From an uncultured Paracoccaceae bacterium (GTDB lineage: Bacteria; Pseudomonadota; Alphaproteobacteria; Rhodobacterales; Rhodobacteraceae): 64,000 nucleotides of DNA. The stretch covers positions 1-64,000 of the forward strand of contig CALMSR010000003.1 in assembly GCA_937872465.1 (NCBI GenBank). The letters run 5' to 3'. Of the stretch, positions 43,579 through 51,940 are shown in pieces (within the stretch, counting starts at the first letter, position 1; each line of letters starts with the position of its first letter). The notes beneath the pieces were generated by a model. That model was not told the origin of the DNA. It saw nothing but the letters and a program-made list of their open reading frames with translations, and made no database searches. A program made the translations under genes and the position numbers.

Positions 43579-44682
43579 TCAGCCCTCGAGCCGCGCCAGC
43601 ACCTCCCCGGCGATGGCGAGCGAGGCGGTCAGCCCCGGGCTCTCGATGCCGAAGAGATTGATGAGCCCCGGCACCCCGTGCACCTCCGGGCCGTCGATGG
43701 TGAAATCCGTCGCCGGCCCGCCCGCGGGCGCGAGCTTGGGCCGGATGCCGGTGTAGCTCGGGGAGAGCGCCCCCTCCTTCAGATCCGGCCAGTAGCTGCG
43801 GATCGCGGCGTAGAAGCCCATCCCCCGCGCCGCGTCGAGCCCGTAGTCGATGCCCCCGATCCACTCAGTGTCCGGGCCGAACCGCCCCGCCCCGGCCATG
43901 TCGAGGGTGAGATGCACCCCGAGCCCGTCGCGCTCGGGCACCGGGTAGATCAGATGCGAGAACGGCACCCGCCCGGCCAGGGCGAAATAATTGCCCTTGC
44001 AGTAGAAGACCTTGCGCCGGTGCTCCGGCGCGAGCCCCGCGATCCTCTCGGCGATCTCGCCCGCGAAGAGCCCCGCGGCATTGACGAGCACGCGCGCCTT
44101 CAGCCGCAGCGCCTCGCCGCCGCCCTCCGCGACGATCTCGAAGCCGCCGGGCGTCACCTCCGCCGCCGCGAGGCCGGTCCGGAAGGCGATCACCGCGCCG
44201 TGGTCCTCGGCCTCGCCCTGGTAGCTCAGCATCAGCGCATGGCTGTCGACGATGCCGGTGGAGGGCGACATCAGCCCCGCCGCGCCGCGCAGGTCGGGCT
44301 CGAGCCGCGCCAGATCCCCGGCATCGAGAAAACGCAGGTCCTCGACCCCGTTGCCCGCCGCCGCCGCCCGGATGCCTTCGAGCGCGCCCTCCTGCGCCGC
44401 GCCGGCGACGATGATCTTGCCGAGCCGGCGGTGCGGCACGGCGCGGGCCGCGCAATACTCGTAGAGCAGCTGCCTGCCGCGCACGCAGAGCGCCGCCTTG
44501 GCCGAGCCCTTCGCGTAATAGATCCCGGCATGGATCACCTCGGAATTGCGCGAGGAGGTATGGCTGCCGATCAGCGCCTCGCGCTCGAGCACCAGCACCT
44601 CGCGCCCCGCGAGCGCCAGCGCCCGGGCGACGGCGAGCCCGACCACGCCGGCGCCGGCCACCACACAATCGACCTGATCCAT
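43579..44682 (-). CDS. FAD-dependent oxidoreductase, L-2-hydroxyglutarate oxidase-like
   Basis: A 367-residue DAO-fold flavoprotein: FAD motif GAGVVG (10-15), [14 protein letters not shown] (43-56), and the C-terminal [17 protein letters not shown]. These segments are typical of the LhgO/YgaF family, which oxidises L-2-hydroxyglutarate to 2-oxoglutarate. In polysaccharide loci such proteins may oxidise another 2-hydroxy acid, for example a glyceryl or lactyl group, but that is a guess. It lies alone on the reverse strand, converging with two Gfo/Idh/MocA genes and divergent from a sulfotransferase gene. Confidence 0.88.
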   Translation of the reverse strand: MDQVDCVVAGAGVVGLAVARALALAGREVLVLEREALIGSHTSSRNSEVIHAGIYYAKGSAKAALCVRGRQLLYEYCAARAVPHRRLGKIIVAGAAQEGALEGIRAAAAGNGVEDLRFLDAGDLARLEPDLRGAAGLMSPSTGIVDSHALMLSYQGEAEDHGAVIAFRTGLAAAEVTPGGFEIVAEGGGEALRLKARVLVNAAGLFAGEIAERIAGLAPEHRRKVFYCKGNYFALAGRVPFSHLIYPVPERDGLGVHLTLDMAGAGRFGPDTEWIGGIDYGLDAARGMGFYAAIRSYWPDLKEGALSPSYTGIRPKLAPAGGPATDFTIDGPEVHGVPGLINLFGIESPGLTASLAIAGEVLARLEG

Positions 44683-44793
44683 GCCCTCTCTCCGATCCGC
44701 GGCCGGCGGCGGAAACCCTGTCGCGCGATTCCCCGCTCCCTCCGGCTAACGCGCGGTTAAACTCCATGTGTTGCGATTTGACAAAGGCCGTCG

Positions 44794-44845
44794 CGGATCG
44801 GGGCCCCGGCGCATGCGGGATGCGTGGTGCCGGGGCCCCGATCCG
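44794..44845. promoter_or_regulatory. Perfect 17-bp inverted repeat upstream of a sulfotransferase gene
   Basis: CGGATCGGGGCCCCGGC (44794-44810) is repeated in reverse complement at 44829-44845 with an 18-nt loop. It lies in the 202-bp divergent spacer, 39 bp before the sulfotransferase ATG and just after a TTGACA at 44778-44783. In RNA it would form a very stable hairpin in the leader; in DNA it could be a dimeric operator. Confidence 0.6.
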
Positions 44846-44884
44846 TGCTAGAGGCACCGCTGGCCGGGAGACGAAGCGAGAGGC

Positions 44885-45913
44885 ATGCGCGATCTCTACA
44901 TCCACATCGGGCTGCACAAGACCGGCAGCACCTATCTCCAGCATGTCCTCCTGGAGAACCGGGCGCTCGTCGAGGCGGCCGGGCTGGGGCTGGCGCCCTG
45001 GCTGCACCCGATCGAGGGCAACCATTACCCGCTCCTGCGCGCCCTGCGCGACGCGGCCTGGGATCCGGCCGCCTGCGCGGCGGTCTTCGACGGGGTCGCC
45101 GAGGCGCCGGGCGAGGCGCTGCTGATCACCGTGGAGGATCTCTGCTGGGCGATGTCGCGCCCCGCCCAGGCGGCGGCCTTCCACGCCGCCGCATCGCGGC
45201 ATTTCACCCCGCACGCGGTGATCTTCCTGCGCCGCCAGGACATGCTGAAGGAGAGCATCTTCACCCAGGCGGTGAAGACCTGGTACACCGGCCCGATCGC
45301 GGCGGAGACCCATTACGACTACGACCACGACGCCCGGCTCCGGGCGCTCGAAGGCGTCTTCGGGCGCGAGAACGTCCATGTCGTGCTCTATCCCGACAAG
45401 GGGCCGCGGGACATCGTCGGCGGGCTCTTCGGGGCGCTCGGGCTCGATCTCGACCCCGCCCGGCTCGCGCCGGTGCCGCCGCAGAACGTCTCGATGCACC
45501 GCCGCATGGTGCGCTTCATGTCCGAGCTCCCCAAGCCGCCGGGGGCCTCGAAGGATCGCGCCAAGATGCAGTTCGCCCGCCGCATCGCCGGCATCGTGCA
45601 GGAAGCCGGCGCCGTCGCCGACGACGGCGGCCGCTTCCTGATGTCCCCGCGCGAGCGCCACGACCTGGTCGCCCGGCATCTCGAGGGCAACCGCGCGCTG
45701 GTGGCGCGCCATGCCATCGCCGATCCGGGCGGCTTTCTCGAGGCCCCCGACCCCGACGCGCCCTGGGAGCCGCCGGCGCCGATCACCGGCGCGGAGCGGC
45801 GCGCCGCGCTCGCCGCGGTGCTGCGCGCCGGCCGGACCCGGCGCAACCCCTTCGCGGCACTCGCCTTCGCCACCCGCGCCGGGGCGGCCTTCGCCCGCAT
45901 GGCGCGGCCATGA
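44885..45913 (+). CDS. Sulfotransferase-like protein
   Basis: A 342-residue protein with an N-terminal P-loop of the sulfotransferase type, IHIGLHKTGSTYLQ (5-18), where HKTGST replaces PRSGT, and a later VIFLRRQDMLKESIF that fits the 3'-phosphate binding region. Bacterial proteins with the HKTGST pattern are common in capsule and glycan loci. The C-terminal third is Ala/Arg-rich and less conserved. The ATG is preceded by GGGAGACGAAGCGAG. It starts a forward run of five genes ending with galE. Substrate unknown. Confidence 0.8.
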   Translation: MRDLYIHIGLHKTGSTYLQHVLLENRALVEAAGLGLAPWLHPIEGNHYPLLRALRDAAWDPAACAAVFDGVAEAPGEALLITVEDLCWAMSRPAQAAAFHAAASRHFTPHAVIFLRRQDMLKESIFTQAVKTWYTGPIAAETHYDYDHDARLRALEGVFGRENVHVVLYPDKGPRDIVGGLFGALGLDLDPARLAPVPPQNVSMHRRMVRFMSELPKPPGASKDRAKMQFARRIAGIVQEAGAVADDGGRFLMSPRERHDLVARHLEGNRALVARHAIADPGGFLEAPDPDAPWEPPAPITGAERRAALAAVLRAGRTRRNPFAALAFATRAGAAFARMARP

Positions 45914-45982
45914 TCGGGGTCCCGCGGCGACGGCACCGCCCTTCCCCGCCGCCCGTCCCGGCCTGAACGGAGCGCGCAGCCC

Positions 45983-48028
45983 ATGCCGCCCCCCGCCGAT
46001 CCGCCGGCAAGCCCGGATCCCGGAGCCGCCCCGCCGCGCAGCCTGGCGCGGCGCGCGGCCGGCTTCGCGCGCCGGAGGATCGCCGCCGGCGGCGAGGCCG
46101 GGGCGGCGGCCTGGGCGCGGCACCGCGCGGCCCGGCGCGCCGCGCGGCTCGACCGGCTGCGCGCGCTCGCCCTCGCCGATCCCGCCGCGGCGCTCGCCGC
46201 CACCGCCCGCGCCCGGCGGCTGCGGCCGGGCGACCGCCTGCTCGCCGAGGCCGAGGCGCTGCTCGCGGCCCGGGTCCGCGGCTGGCCGGCGGCGGTGCCG
46301 CTCTTCGCGGGGCTGGCGGCGCTTCCCCCCCGGGGTGCGGGGGAGATCGCCGCCGCCGCCCTGCTGCGCCGGGGACCGGATCCGGCGCTCGACCTCGCCC
46401 TTCCGGTGCCGGACCGCCCGCCCGCGCCCGCCGCCGAGGCGGCCGGGCGCATGGTGGTCTATACCGCCGCCTTCGGGGGGGCGCCGCCGCCGGCGCCGCT
46501 CTTCCAGAGGGTCGAGGGACTGCGCTGCCTGCTCCTCACCGACCGCGCGCTCGCCGTTCCGGGCTGGCAGAGCTGCCGCATCCCCGCCCCCGACCCGGAT
46601 CCGGCGCGCGCCGCGCTCTTCGCCCGGATCCGCGGCGCGGAGCTCCTGGCGGCGCAGGCGCCCGAGGCCCTCGCCTCGCTCTGGCTCGACCCCGCCCTGC
46701 GCCTCCCCGGCAATCTGCACACGCTGCTCGCCCGCTGGCTCGCGCCCCGGGACTTCGTCTGCTGGCGCCATGCCGGGGCCCGCGACTGGCGCGAGCTCGT
46801 CGAGGCGCGGCTGACCGGCGGCGCGCCGCTCCCCGACCCCGGGCGCCTCGCCGCCTTCGCGGCCTCCTGCGAGGCGGCGGGGCTGCCGACCGGCGGCGGC
46901 GCCTGCGACACGCGGGCGCTCTGGCGGCGGCACGACCGGCCGGCGGTCGCCGCGCTGATGGCGGCATGGTGGGCGCGCGCCGCCGCCGCGCCCGAGACCG
47001 CGGAGGCGGCCTTCGCGGCACTTCTCGCCGATCCCGCCGCCCCGCCCGCCCGGCCGGCGATCCTGCCGGCGCATCTCGGCACGCCCGCGGACGGGATCCT
47101 GCTCGCCGAGGCCCCCTGGCCCGCGCCGGCGCGGAAGGCCGCCGCTTCCCCCGGGCGGCCGCTGCCGGTCGCCTTCCTCTATGCCGAGCGCTACGCCGCC
47201 TCCGCCTCGACCTTCCTGCGCGCCGGCCAGCTGGCCGAGCTGGTGGCCGAGCATCATCCCGAGCGCTACGACATCGCCTGGACGCCGGAATTCGCGGCGA
47301 TCCGCGACCGGGTGGTGATCCTGACCAAATGGGCGCTGCAATCCCGCGGCGCCGAGGAGATCGCCGGCTTGCGCGCGCGCAACCTCGCGGTGATCGGCGT
47401 CTGGGACGACCTGCCGGCGGATGCGGCGAAGATGGCCGCGCTCGACGCCTCCATGACGCTCTCCCACAGCCAGACCCTCGATCTCGCCCGCCGCTTCCCC
47501 GCCACCCCCGCCTTCCACGTCACCCATCACGTGAACCGCCGGATCCCGCCCTGCACGCCCCCCGCCGACCGGCTGCGCGCGGGCTATTTCGGCGAGCTCG
47601 CCAACACCTTCCTGCCGGGCGCGCTGGGGGGGCTGGTGGAGCTCGTGGGCATCGACACCTCCAAGGTGGAGACCGGCTGGATCGACCGCCTGCCCGAGTT
47701 CAACGCCCATTGGATCCTCCGCCGGCGCCGCCCGATCGACGGCGCCAAGCCCTTCCTCAAGGGCTTCCTCGCCGCGCGCTGCGGCGCGGTGGCGGTGGCG
47801 GCGCGCGGCGACGAGGACGCGCTCTATTATCTCGGCGACGATTATCCCTTCTTCGTGCCGGGCCTCGATCCGGCCGATCTCGAGGCGCATGTGGTCGCCA
47901 TGGCCGCCGGCTTCGGCGGGCCGGAATGGCGGCAGGCGCGCGCGATCATGGAGCAGGTCGCCGCGCGCTCCACCGATGCGGTGGTCGCCGCCGAATTCGC
48001 CGCGATGATCGACGCGGTCACCGCATGA
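45983..48028 (+). CDS. DUF616-like / C-terminal glycosyltransferase fusion
   Basis: A 681-residue protein. Residues 1-150 are Ala/Arg-rich and helical. Around 150-350 a segment beginning MVVYTAAFGG, with CLLLTDRAL, WQSCRIP and LWLDPALRL, follows the pattern of DUF616 glycosyltransferase-like proteins, although the usual DxD is reduced to LDPAL. From about 390 a second region (VAFLYAERYAASASTFLRAG) looks like a GT-B-type transferase with the C-terminal KGFLAARCGAVAVAARGDED. One or both halves may be inactive. It lies 69 bp after the sulfotransferase gene, in the same direction. Confidence 0.65.
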   Translation: MPPPADPPASPDPGAAPPRSLARRAAGFARRRIAAGGEAGAAAWARHRAARRAARLDRLRALALADPAAALAATARARRLRPGDRLLAEAEALLAARVRGWPAAVPLFAGLAALPPRGAGEIAAAALLRRGPDPALDLALPVPDRPPAPAAEAAGRMVVYTAAFGGAPPPAPLFQRVEGLRCLLLTDRALAVPGWQSCRIPAPDPDPARAALFARIRGAELLAAQAPEALASLWLDPALRLPGNLHTLLARWLAPRDFVCWRHAGARDWRELVEARLTGGAPLPDPGRLAAFAASCEAAGLPTGGGACDTRALWRRHDRPAVAALMAAWWARAAAAPETAEAAFAALLADPAAPPARPAILPAHLGTPADGILLAEAPWPAPARKAAASPGRPLPVAFLYAERYAASASTFLRAGQLAELVAEHHPERYDIAWTPEFAAIRDRVVILTKWALQSRGAEEIAGLRARNLAVIGVWDDLPADAAKMAALDASMTLSHSQTLDLARRFPATPAFHVTHHVNRRIPPCTPPADRLRAGYFGELANTFLPGALGGLVELVGIDTSKVETGWIDRLPEFNAHWILRRRRPIDGAKPFLKGFLAARCGAVAVAARGDEDALYYLGDDYPFFVPGLDPADLEAHVVAMAAGFGGPEWRQARAIMEQVAARSTDAVVAAEFAAMIDAVTA

Positions 48029-48123
48029 GAGGCCCCGCCCCCTTCACCATGCCGCCCCGCCGGCCTTGATCCGGGGCGGCCGGGCGGTCTAATGCGGCCG
48101 CCCGCCGCGCCAAGGGAGCCCCG

Positions 48124-49524
48124 ATGGATCTCCGCCTCCACGCCAGACAATTCGTCATCGCCCGGCGCGCCCTCGCCGTCGACGAGACCTGGACCGAGCA
48201 TGCCCTGCCCGGGGGCCTCGTGCTCTCCTGCCAGCGCGACCTCGCCGTCGAGGTGATCGACCCCGACCCGGCCGCCCCCGAGATCCTGCTCGGCCACCGC
48301 TATCGCACCGATCCCGCGACCGGCCGCGGCGCCGGGCGCTACGTGCATATCGCCTGGCCCCATGCCATGCCCGACCCGGTGGGGCTGCTGACGCTCTGCC
48401 ATGCCGGGACGGGAGCGGATTTCGTGCTCGCCTCCTCGCCGGCGCTGGCCATGCTGGCGCTCAAGGGCGAGATCCCGCCCTATGACGTGCCGGAGGCGCT
48501 CGATCACCGCGGCGCGATGAACTACCTGCCGATGCCCATGACCCGCTGGCATGCGGTGCGCCGGCTCTTCTGCGACCAGAAGGCCGACCTCGCCGCCGGC
48601 GCGATCCTGCACCATTCCCACGGCATCGCGCCGCTGGCCGACCCGGAAACCGCCCGGGGCGTGCTGCGCGACGAGCTCCTGGGCTTCGCCGCCGAGCTCA
48701 AGGCCCGCATCCCCGGCACGGTCTTCCTGCCGCTGACCGCGGGGCTCGATTCGCGCACGCTCGCGGCGAGCTTCATCGCCGCCGGCCTGCGCTTCGAGGC
48801 GGTGACCTTCCACTATGTCGGCAAGCCGGTCGCCGACGTCACCGTGGCCGCGGCGATCTGCCGGCGCTTCTCCATCCGCCACCACGTGCTCGGCCTCGCC
48901 GAGCCGCCGGATCCTTCGGCCGGGGCGCGCCTCGCCGAGCACGTCTCCGACGCCTTCCTCGACTGGGACATCTCGCATCTCTTCCCCGGCGACGGCTACC
49001 GCTACCAGGGGCCGGGCGACGCGATGATCCCCGGCACCTGCTTCGCGCTCGCCCGCCCCGGCTTCGTGCATTACTTCCCCGAGCGCTTCGATTTCGCCCA
49101 TGCCTCCGGCGCGGCGATCTGGGAGGCGCGCTGCGGCGAGCCCGGCCCCCCGGCGCTGACCGCCGCCTTCGACGACTGGCGCGACTGGCGCGGCGCGCAT
49201 CTCGGCGCGCTCGACTGGATCTCGGCCTTCTACCTCGACCACCGGCTCACCGGCTGGCGCGGCGCGCTGGAGCAGGGCTACGACATGCTGCCGGCGGTCT
49301 CGCTCAACCCCGCCAACAACGCGCGCATCCAGTCGGCCTTCATCACCCCCGACCTCGAGGAGCGGCTGAGCGGGCGCATGCAGCGCGAGCTCGTCGCCGA
49401 GCTCGTCCCCGAGCTGATGCGCTTTCCCTTCAACCCGCCCTCGCTCGGCGACCGCATCCGGCGCTTCCCCCGCGGGCTGCAGCGGCGGCTGGCGCGGCTG
49501 CGCAGCGCGGCCGGGGGGCGCTGA
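48124..49524 (+). CDS. Asparagine-synthase-like ATP-pyrophosphatase domain protein
   Basis: A 466-residue protein. The core resembles the synthetase half of asparagine synthetase: LPLTAGLDSRTLAASF at 203-218 is a variant of the ATP-binding SGGxDS loop (here TAGLDS), followed by ICRRFSIRHHVLGL. The N-terminal 180 residues have the size of a glutaminase domain but lack its N-terminal catalytic Cys, so ammonia transfer from glutamine is unlikely. Similar proteins occur in polysaccharide loci and may form an amide on a uronic acid; that is speculation. SD AAGGGAG precedes the ATG. The next gene begins 8 bp later. Confidence 0.7.
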   Translation: MDLRLHARQFVIARRALAVDETWTEHALPGGLVLSCQRDLAVEVIDPDPAAPEILLGHRYRTDPATGRGAGRYVHIAWPHAMPDPVGLLTLCHAGTGADFVLASSPALAMLALKGEIPPYDVPEALDHRGAMNYLPMPMTRWHAVRRLFCDQKADLAAGAILHHSHGIAPLADPETARGVLRDELLGFAAELKARIPGTVFLPLTAGLDSRTLAASFIAAGLRFEAVTFHYVGKPVADVTVAAAICRRFSIRHHVLGLAEPPDPSAGARLAEHVSDAFLDWDISHLFPGDGYRYQGPGDAMIPGTCFALARPGFVHYFPERFDFAHASGAAIWEARCGEPGPPALTAAFDDWRDWRGAHLGALDWISAFYLDHRLTGWRGALEQGYDMLPAVSLNPANNARIQSAFITPDLEERLSGRMQRELVAELVPELMRFPFNPPSLGDRIRRFPRGLQRRLARLRSAAGGR

Positions 49525-49532
49525 GCGGCCCC

Positions 49533-50639
49533 ATGCTCGCCATCCTCGCCCCCTCCTTCAACCTGGTCTCCGAGACCTTCATCGCCGACCACGCGCGAAG
49601 GCTGGCGCCGGGGCGCACGATCCTGATCTGCCAGGACAGCCGCGGCGCGGAGGCCTACGGGCTGCCGGTGCTCTCCCATCTCCAGGCCGATCCGGCCGCC
49701 ACGCTCGCCGCCCGGCTGCGCCGCCGCTTCGGCCCGCCGCTCGGCGCCGGCGACGCGCGCCGGCTCGCGGCCTTCCTGAAGGCCCAGGGTGCCACCGTCA
49801 TGCTCGCCGAATACGGGCCGATGGGGGTGCTGGCGGCGGATGTCTGCGCCGCCCTCGGCCTGCCCTTGCATGTGATCTTCCACGGCATCGACGCCTCCGC
49901 CCTCCTGCGCGAGCCGCGGACCCGGCGGCGCTACCGGCACATGTACCGCACCGCGGCGAGCGTCATCGCCGTCTCCCGCGCGCTCGCCGACCGGCTGGTC
50001 GAGGCGGGCTGCCCGGAGCGGCTGATCCGGGTGGTGCCCTGCGGCATCGAGCCCAGCGACTTTCCCCCCGGGGAGCCCGAGTCGGGGCGGGTGCTGGCGC
50101 TGGGGCGGCTGGTGGAGAAGAAGGCGCCGCATCTGACAATCCGCGCCTTCGCCCTGGCGGCGAAGGACCACCCGCAGGCGCATCTCGACATCGTCGGCGA
50201 CGGGCCGCTGCGCGGCGCCGTCGAGGCGGCGGCGGCGGAGGCCGGCCTCGGCGACCGCGTCACCCTGCACGGGGCGCTGCCGCACGAGGCCTGCCGGGCG
50301 CTGATGCGCCGGGCGCAGATCTTCGCCCAGCATTCGGTGACGGCGGCGAACGGCGACACCGAGGGCGCGCCGGTGGCGGTGGCCGAGGCCATGGCCACCG
50401 CCCTGCCGGTGGTCGCCACCCGCCACAGCGGCATCCCCGAGCAGGTGCTCGACGGCGAGACCGGGATCCTGGTCGCCGAGGGCGACGTGGCGGGCATGGG
50501 CGCGGCGATCGCGCGGCTGCTCGCCGACCCCGGCCTCGCCGCGCGCATGGGCGCGGCCGGCCGGGCGCGGGCGCTGGAGCGGCTCGACCAGAGCCGGCTC
50601 CTCGACGAATTGCGCAGCATCCTGGGGATCGCGACATGA
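49533..50639 (+). CDS. Family 4 glycosyltransferase
   Basis: A 368-residue GT-B glycosyltransferase. The N-terminal acceptor half includes LPLHVIFHGIDAS; the C-terminal donor half has VLALGRLVEKKAPHLTIRAF and the E-x7-E motif in EGAPVAVAEAMATALPVVATRHSGIPE. Members with this pattern use UDP- or GDP-sugars with retention of configuration. Its stop overlaps the galE ATG by four bases, so the two are coupled; a galactose-type donor is therefore plausible. No signal peptide; acts at the cytoplasmic face of the membrane. Confidence 0.92.
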   Translation: MLAILAPSFNLVSETFIADHARRLAPGRTILICQDSRGAEAYGLPVLSHLQADPAATLAARLRRRFGPPLGAGDARRLAAFLKAQGATVMLAEYGPMGVLAADVCAALGLPLHVIFHGIDASALLREPRTRRRYRHMYRTAASVIAVSRALADRLVEAGCPERLIRVVPCGIEPSDFPPGEPESGRVLALGRLVEKKAPHLTIRAFALAAKDHPQAHLDIVGDGPLRGAVEAAAAEAGLGDRVTLHGALPHEACRALMRRAQIFAQHSVTAANGDTEGAPVAVAEAMATALPVVATRHSGIPEQVLDGETGILVAEGDVAGMGAAIARLLADPGLAARMGAAGRARALERLDQSRLLDELRSILGIAT

Positions 50640-51616
50640 GCAAGGTTCTCGTCACCGGCGGCGCCGGCTACATCGGCAGCCATGTGGCGAAGCTGCTCGC
50701 CGCCGAGGGCTTCACCCCCGTCACCCTCGACAATCTCGGCCGCGGCCATGCCCATGCCGTGCGCTGGGGGCCGCTGGAGCGCGCGGATCTCAATGACGGC
50801 CCGGCGCTGGCCGCGGTCTTCGCCCGGCACCGGCCGCAGGCGGTGCTGCATTTCGCCGCCCTCTCCAATGTGGGGGAATCCGTCGCCGACCCGCTGCTCT
50901 ATTACCGCAACAACGTCGCCGGCAGCCTCGCGCTCGTCGCGGCGATGCGCGAGGCGGGCTGCCGGCACATCGTCTTCTCCTCCACCGCCGCCACCTACGG
51001 CACGCCGGAGACCCAGCCGATCACCGAGGACGCCCCCGCCCTGCCGCTCAACCCCTATGGCGCGAGCAAGGCCATGGTCGAGCGCATCCTCGCCGATGCG
51101 GATGCCGCCCACGGGCTCGGCCATGTCGCCCTGCGCTATTTCAACGCCGCCGGCGCCGATCCCGAGGGCGAGATCGGCGAGGAGCACGATCCCGAGACGC
51201 ATCTGATCCCGCTGGCGCTGCGCGCCCAGCACGAGGGCGGCCCGCTCTCGGTCTTCGGCGACGACTACCCCACCCCGGACGGCACCTGCATCCGCGACTA
51301 CATCCATGTGAGCGATCTGGCGCAGGCGCATCTCCTGGCGCTGCGCTGGCTGATGGCGGGGCGGCCCTCGCGGGTCTTCAACCTCGGCAACGGCGCCGGC
51401 TTCTCGGTGCGCGAGGTGATCGCCGCGGTCGAGGCGGTCACCGGGCGCCCGGTGCCGCATCGCATCGCCCCCCGCCGGGCGGGGGATCCGCCGGTGCTGG
51501 TGGCCGATGCCGCCCGCGCCCGCGAGGAACTCGGCTGGGTGCCCGCGCGCCCCGGGCTCGAGACCCAGATCGCCGACGCCCACGCCTGGTTCCGCCGGAC
51601 GCGCCAGATCGGCTGA
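50636..51616 (+). CDS. galE: UDP-glucose 4-epimerase
   Basis: Interconverts UDP-glucose and UDP-galactose (and possibly the N-acetyl forms). The 326-residue length fits. NAD motif GGAGYIG is at 8-14, SSTAATYG at 115-122, and the catalytic pair is Tyr141/Lys145. The stretch YFNAAGADPEGEIGEEH is the GalE hallmark. It is translationally coupled to the upstream GT4 gene and is the last gene of the forward run, followed by strong hairpins. Confidence 0.93.
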   Translation: MSKVLVTGGAGYIGSHVAKLLAAEGFTPVTLDNLGRGHAHAVRWGPLERADLNDGPALAAVFARHRPQAVLHFAALSNVGESVADPLLYYRNNVAGSLALVAAMREAGCRHIVFSSTAATYGTPETQPITEDAPALPLNPYGASKAMVERILADADAAHGLGHVALRYFNAAGADPEGEIGEEHDPETHLIPLALRAQHEGGPLSVFGDDYPTPDGTCIRDYIHVSDLAQAHLLALRWLMAGRPSRVFNLGNGAGFSVREVIAAVEAVTGRPVPHRIAPRRAGDPPVLVADAARAREELGWVPARPGLETQIADAHAWFRRTRQIG

Positions 51617-51631
51617 CCCCGCATTCTCCCC

Positions 51632-51668
51632 GAACCGGCAAGAGCGAGGCACTGCCTCGCGCCGGTTC
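51632..51668 (+). terminator. Nested hairpin after galE
   Basis: GAACCGGC (51632-51639) pairs with GCCGGTTC (51661-51668) and, inside, GCGAGGCA (51644-51651) pairs with TGCCTCGC (51653-51660). It begins 15 bp after the galE stop, where a transcription terminator is expected. A T-tract is absent, so it may act with Rho or as an mRNA 3' stabiliser. Confidence 0.5.
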
Positions 51669-51728
51669 GTCGGCCGGAGTGCGTGAGCGTGGAGGCCGAG
51701 GGGGGGTTGGATTTCAAAGCCGGTGGGT

Positions 51729-51817
51729 AATCCGCGCGCGCGTGCCTGGCGGGCGCGCTTGTCGCGCCTGCCGGGAGCAGGCAGGCGCGCGCGGATTTGT
51801 CACCTGCCAAATCCGCG
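51729..51817. other. Competing large hairpins in a convergent spacer
   Basis: Arms 51729-51748 and 51778-51797 pair over 20 bp with one mismatch (AATCCGCGCGCGC...), enclosing a second near-perfect stem (GGCGGGCGCG with CGCGCCTGCC). The right arm also contains CGCGGATTTG (51790-51799), which pairs perfectly with CAAATCCGCG (51808-51817). The two folds are mutually exclusive, as in attenuators, although no coding sequence is nearby to regulate. The spacer 51617-51940 holds no recognisable gene. Confidence 0.5.
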
Positions 51818-51864
51818 AAGAGAAGGCGGCGGCGCCACGGGGGAACGGGTGCCGGCCCGCGAAG

Positions 51865-51934
51865 ACGTCCCCACGGGGACGTTAACACTTTTCCCAAATG
51901 AAACCAGCGCCTTGCACCCTGTCCCCATGGGGAC
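51865..51934. terminator. Two short palindromes near the convergent gene end
   Basis: ACGTCCCC-AC-GGGGACGT (51865-51882) is followed by TTAACACTTTT, which gives a T-rich tail in the forward direction and so resembles a rho-independent terminator for the galE side. GTCCCCATGGGGAC (51921-51934) is a perfect 14-bp palindrome just beyond the stop of the reverse-strand transferase gene. Confidence 0.45.
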
Positions 51935-51940
51935 GGGGCG

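Noticed and set aside
43865..47890. A reverse-strand open frame of 1341 codons across several forward genes
   Set aside because: It is an antisense reading of the sulfotransferase and glycosyltransferase genes; its translation is low-complexity Arg/Gly/Ala sequence, a common artefact in GC-rich DNA.
25091..51891. Identical 11-mer GTTAACACTTT at 25091 and 51881, considered as a CtrA-like or other regulator site
   Set aside because: Only two copies, no TTAA-N7-TTAA spacing, and one copy lies between convergent genes; chance or an unrelated function is as likely.
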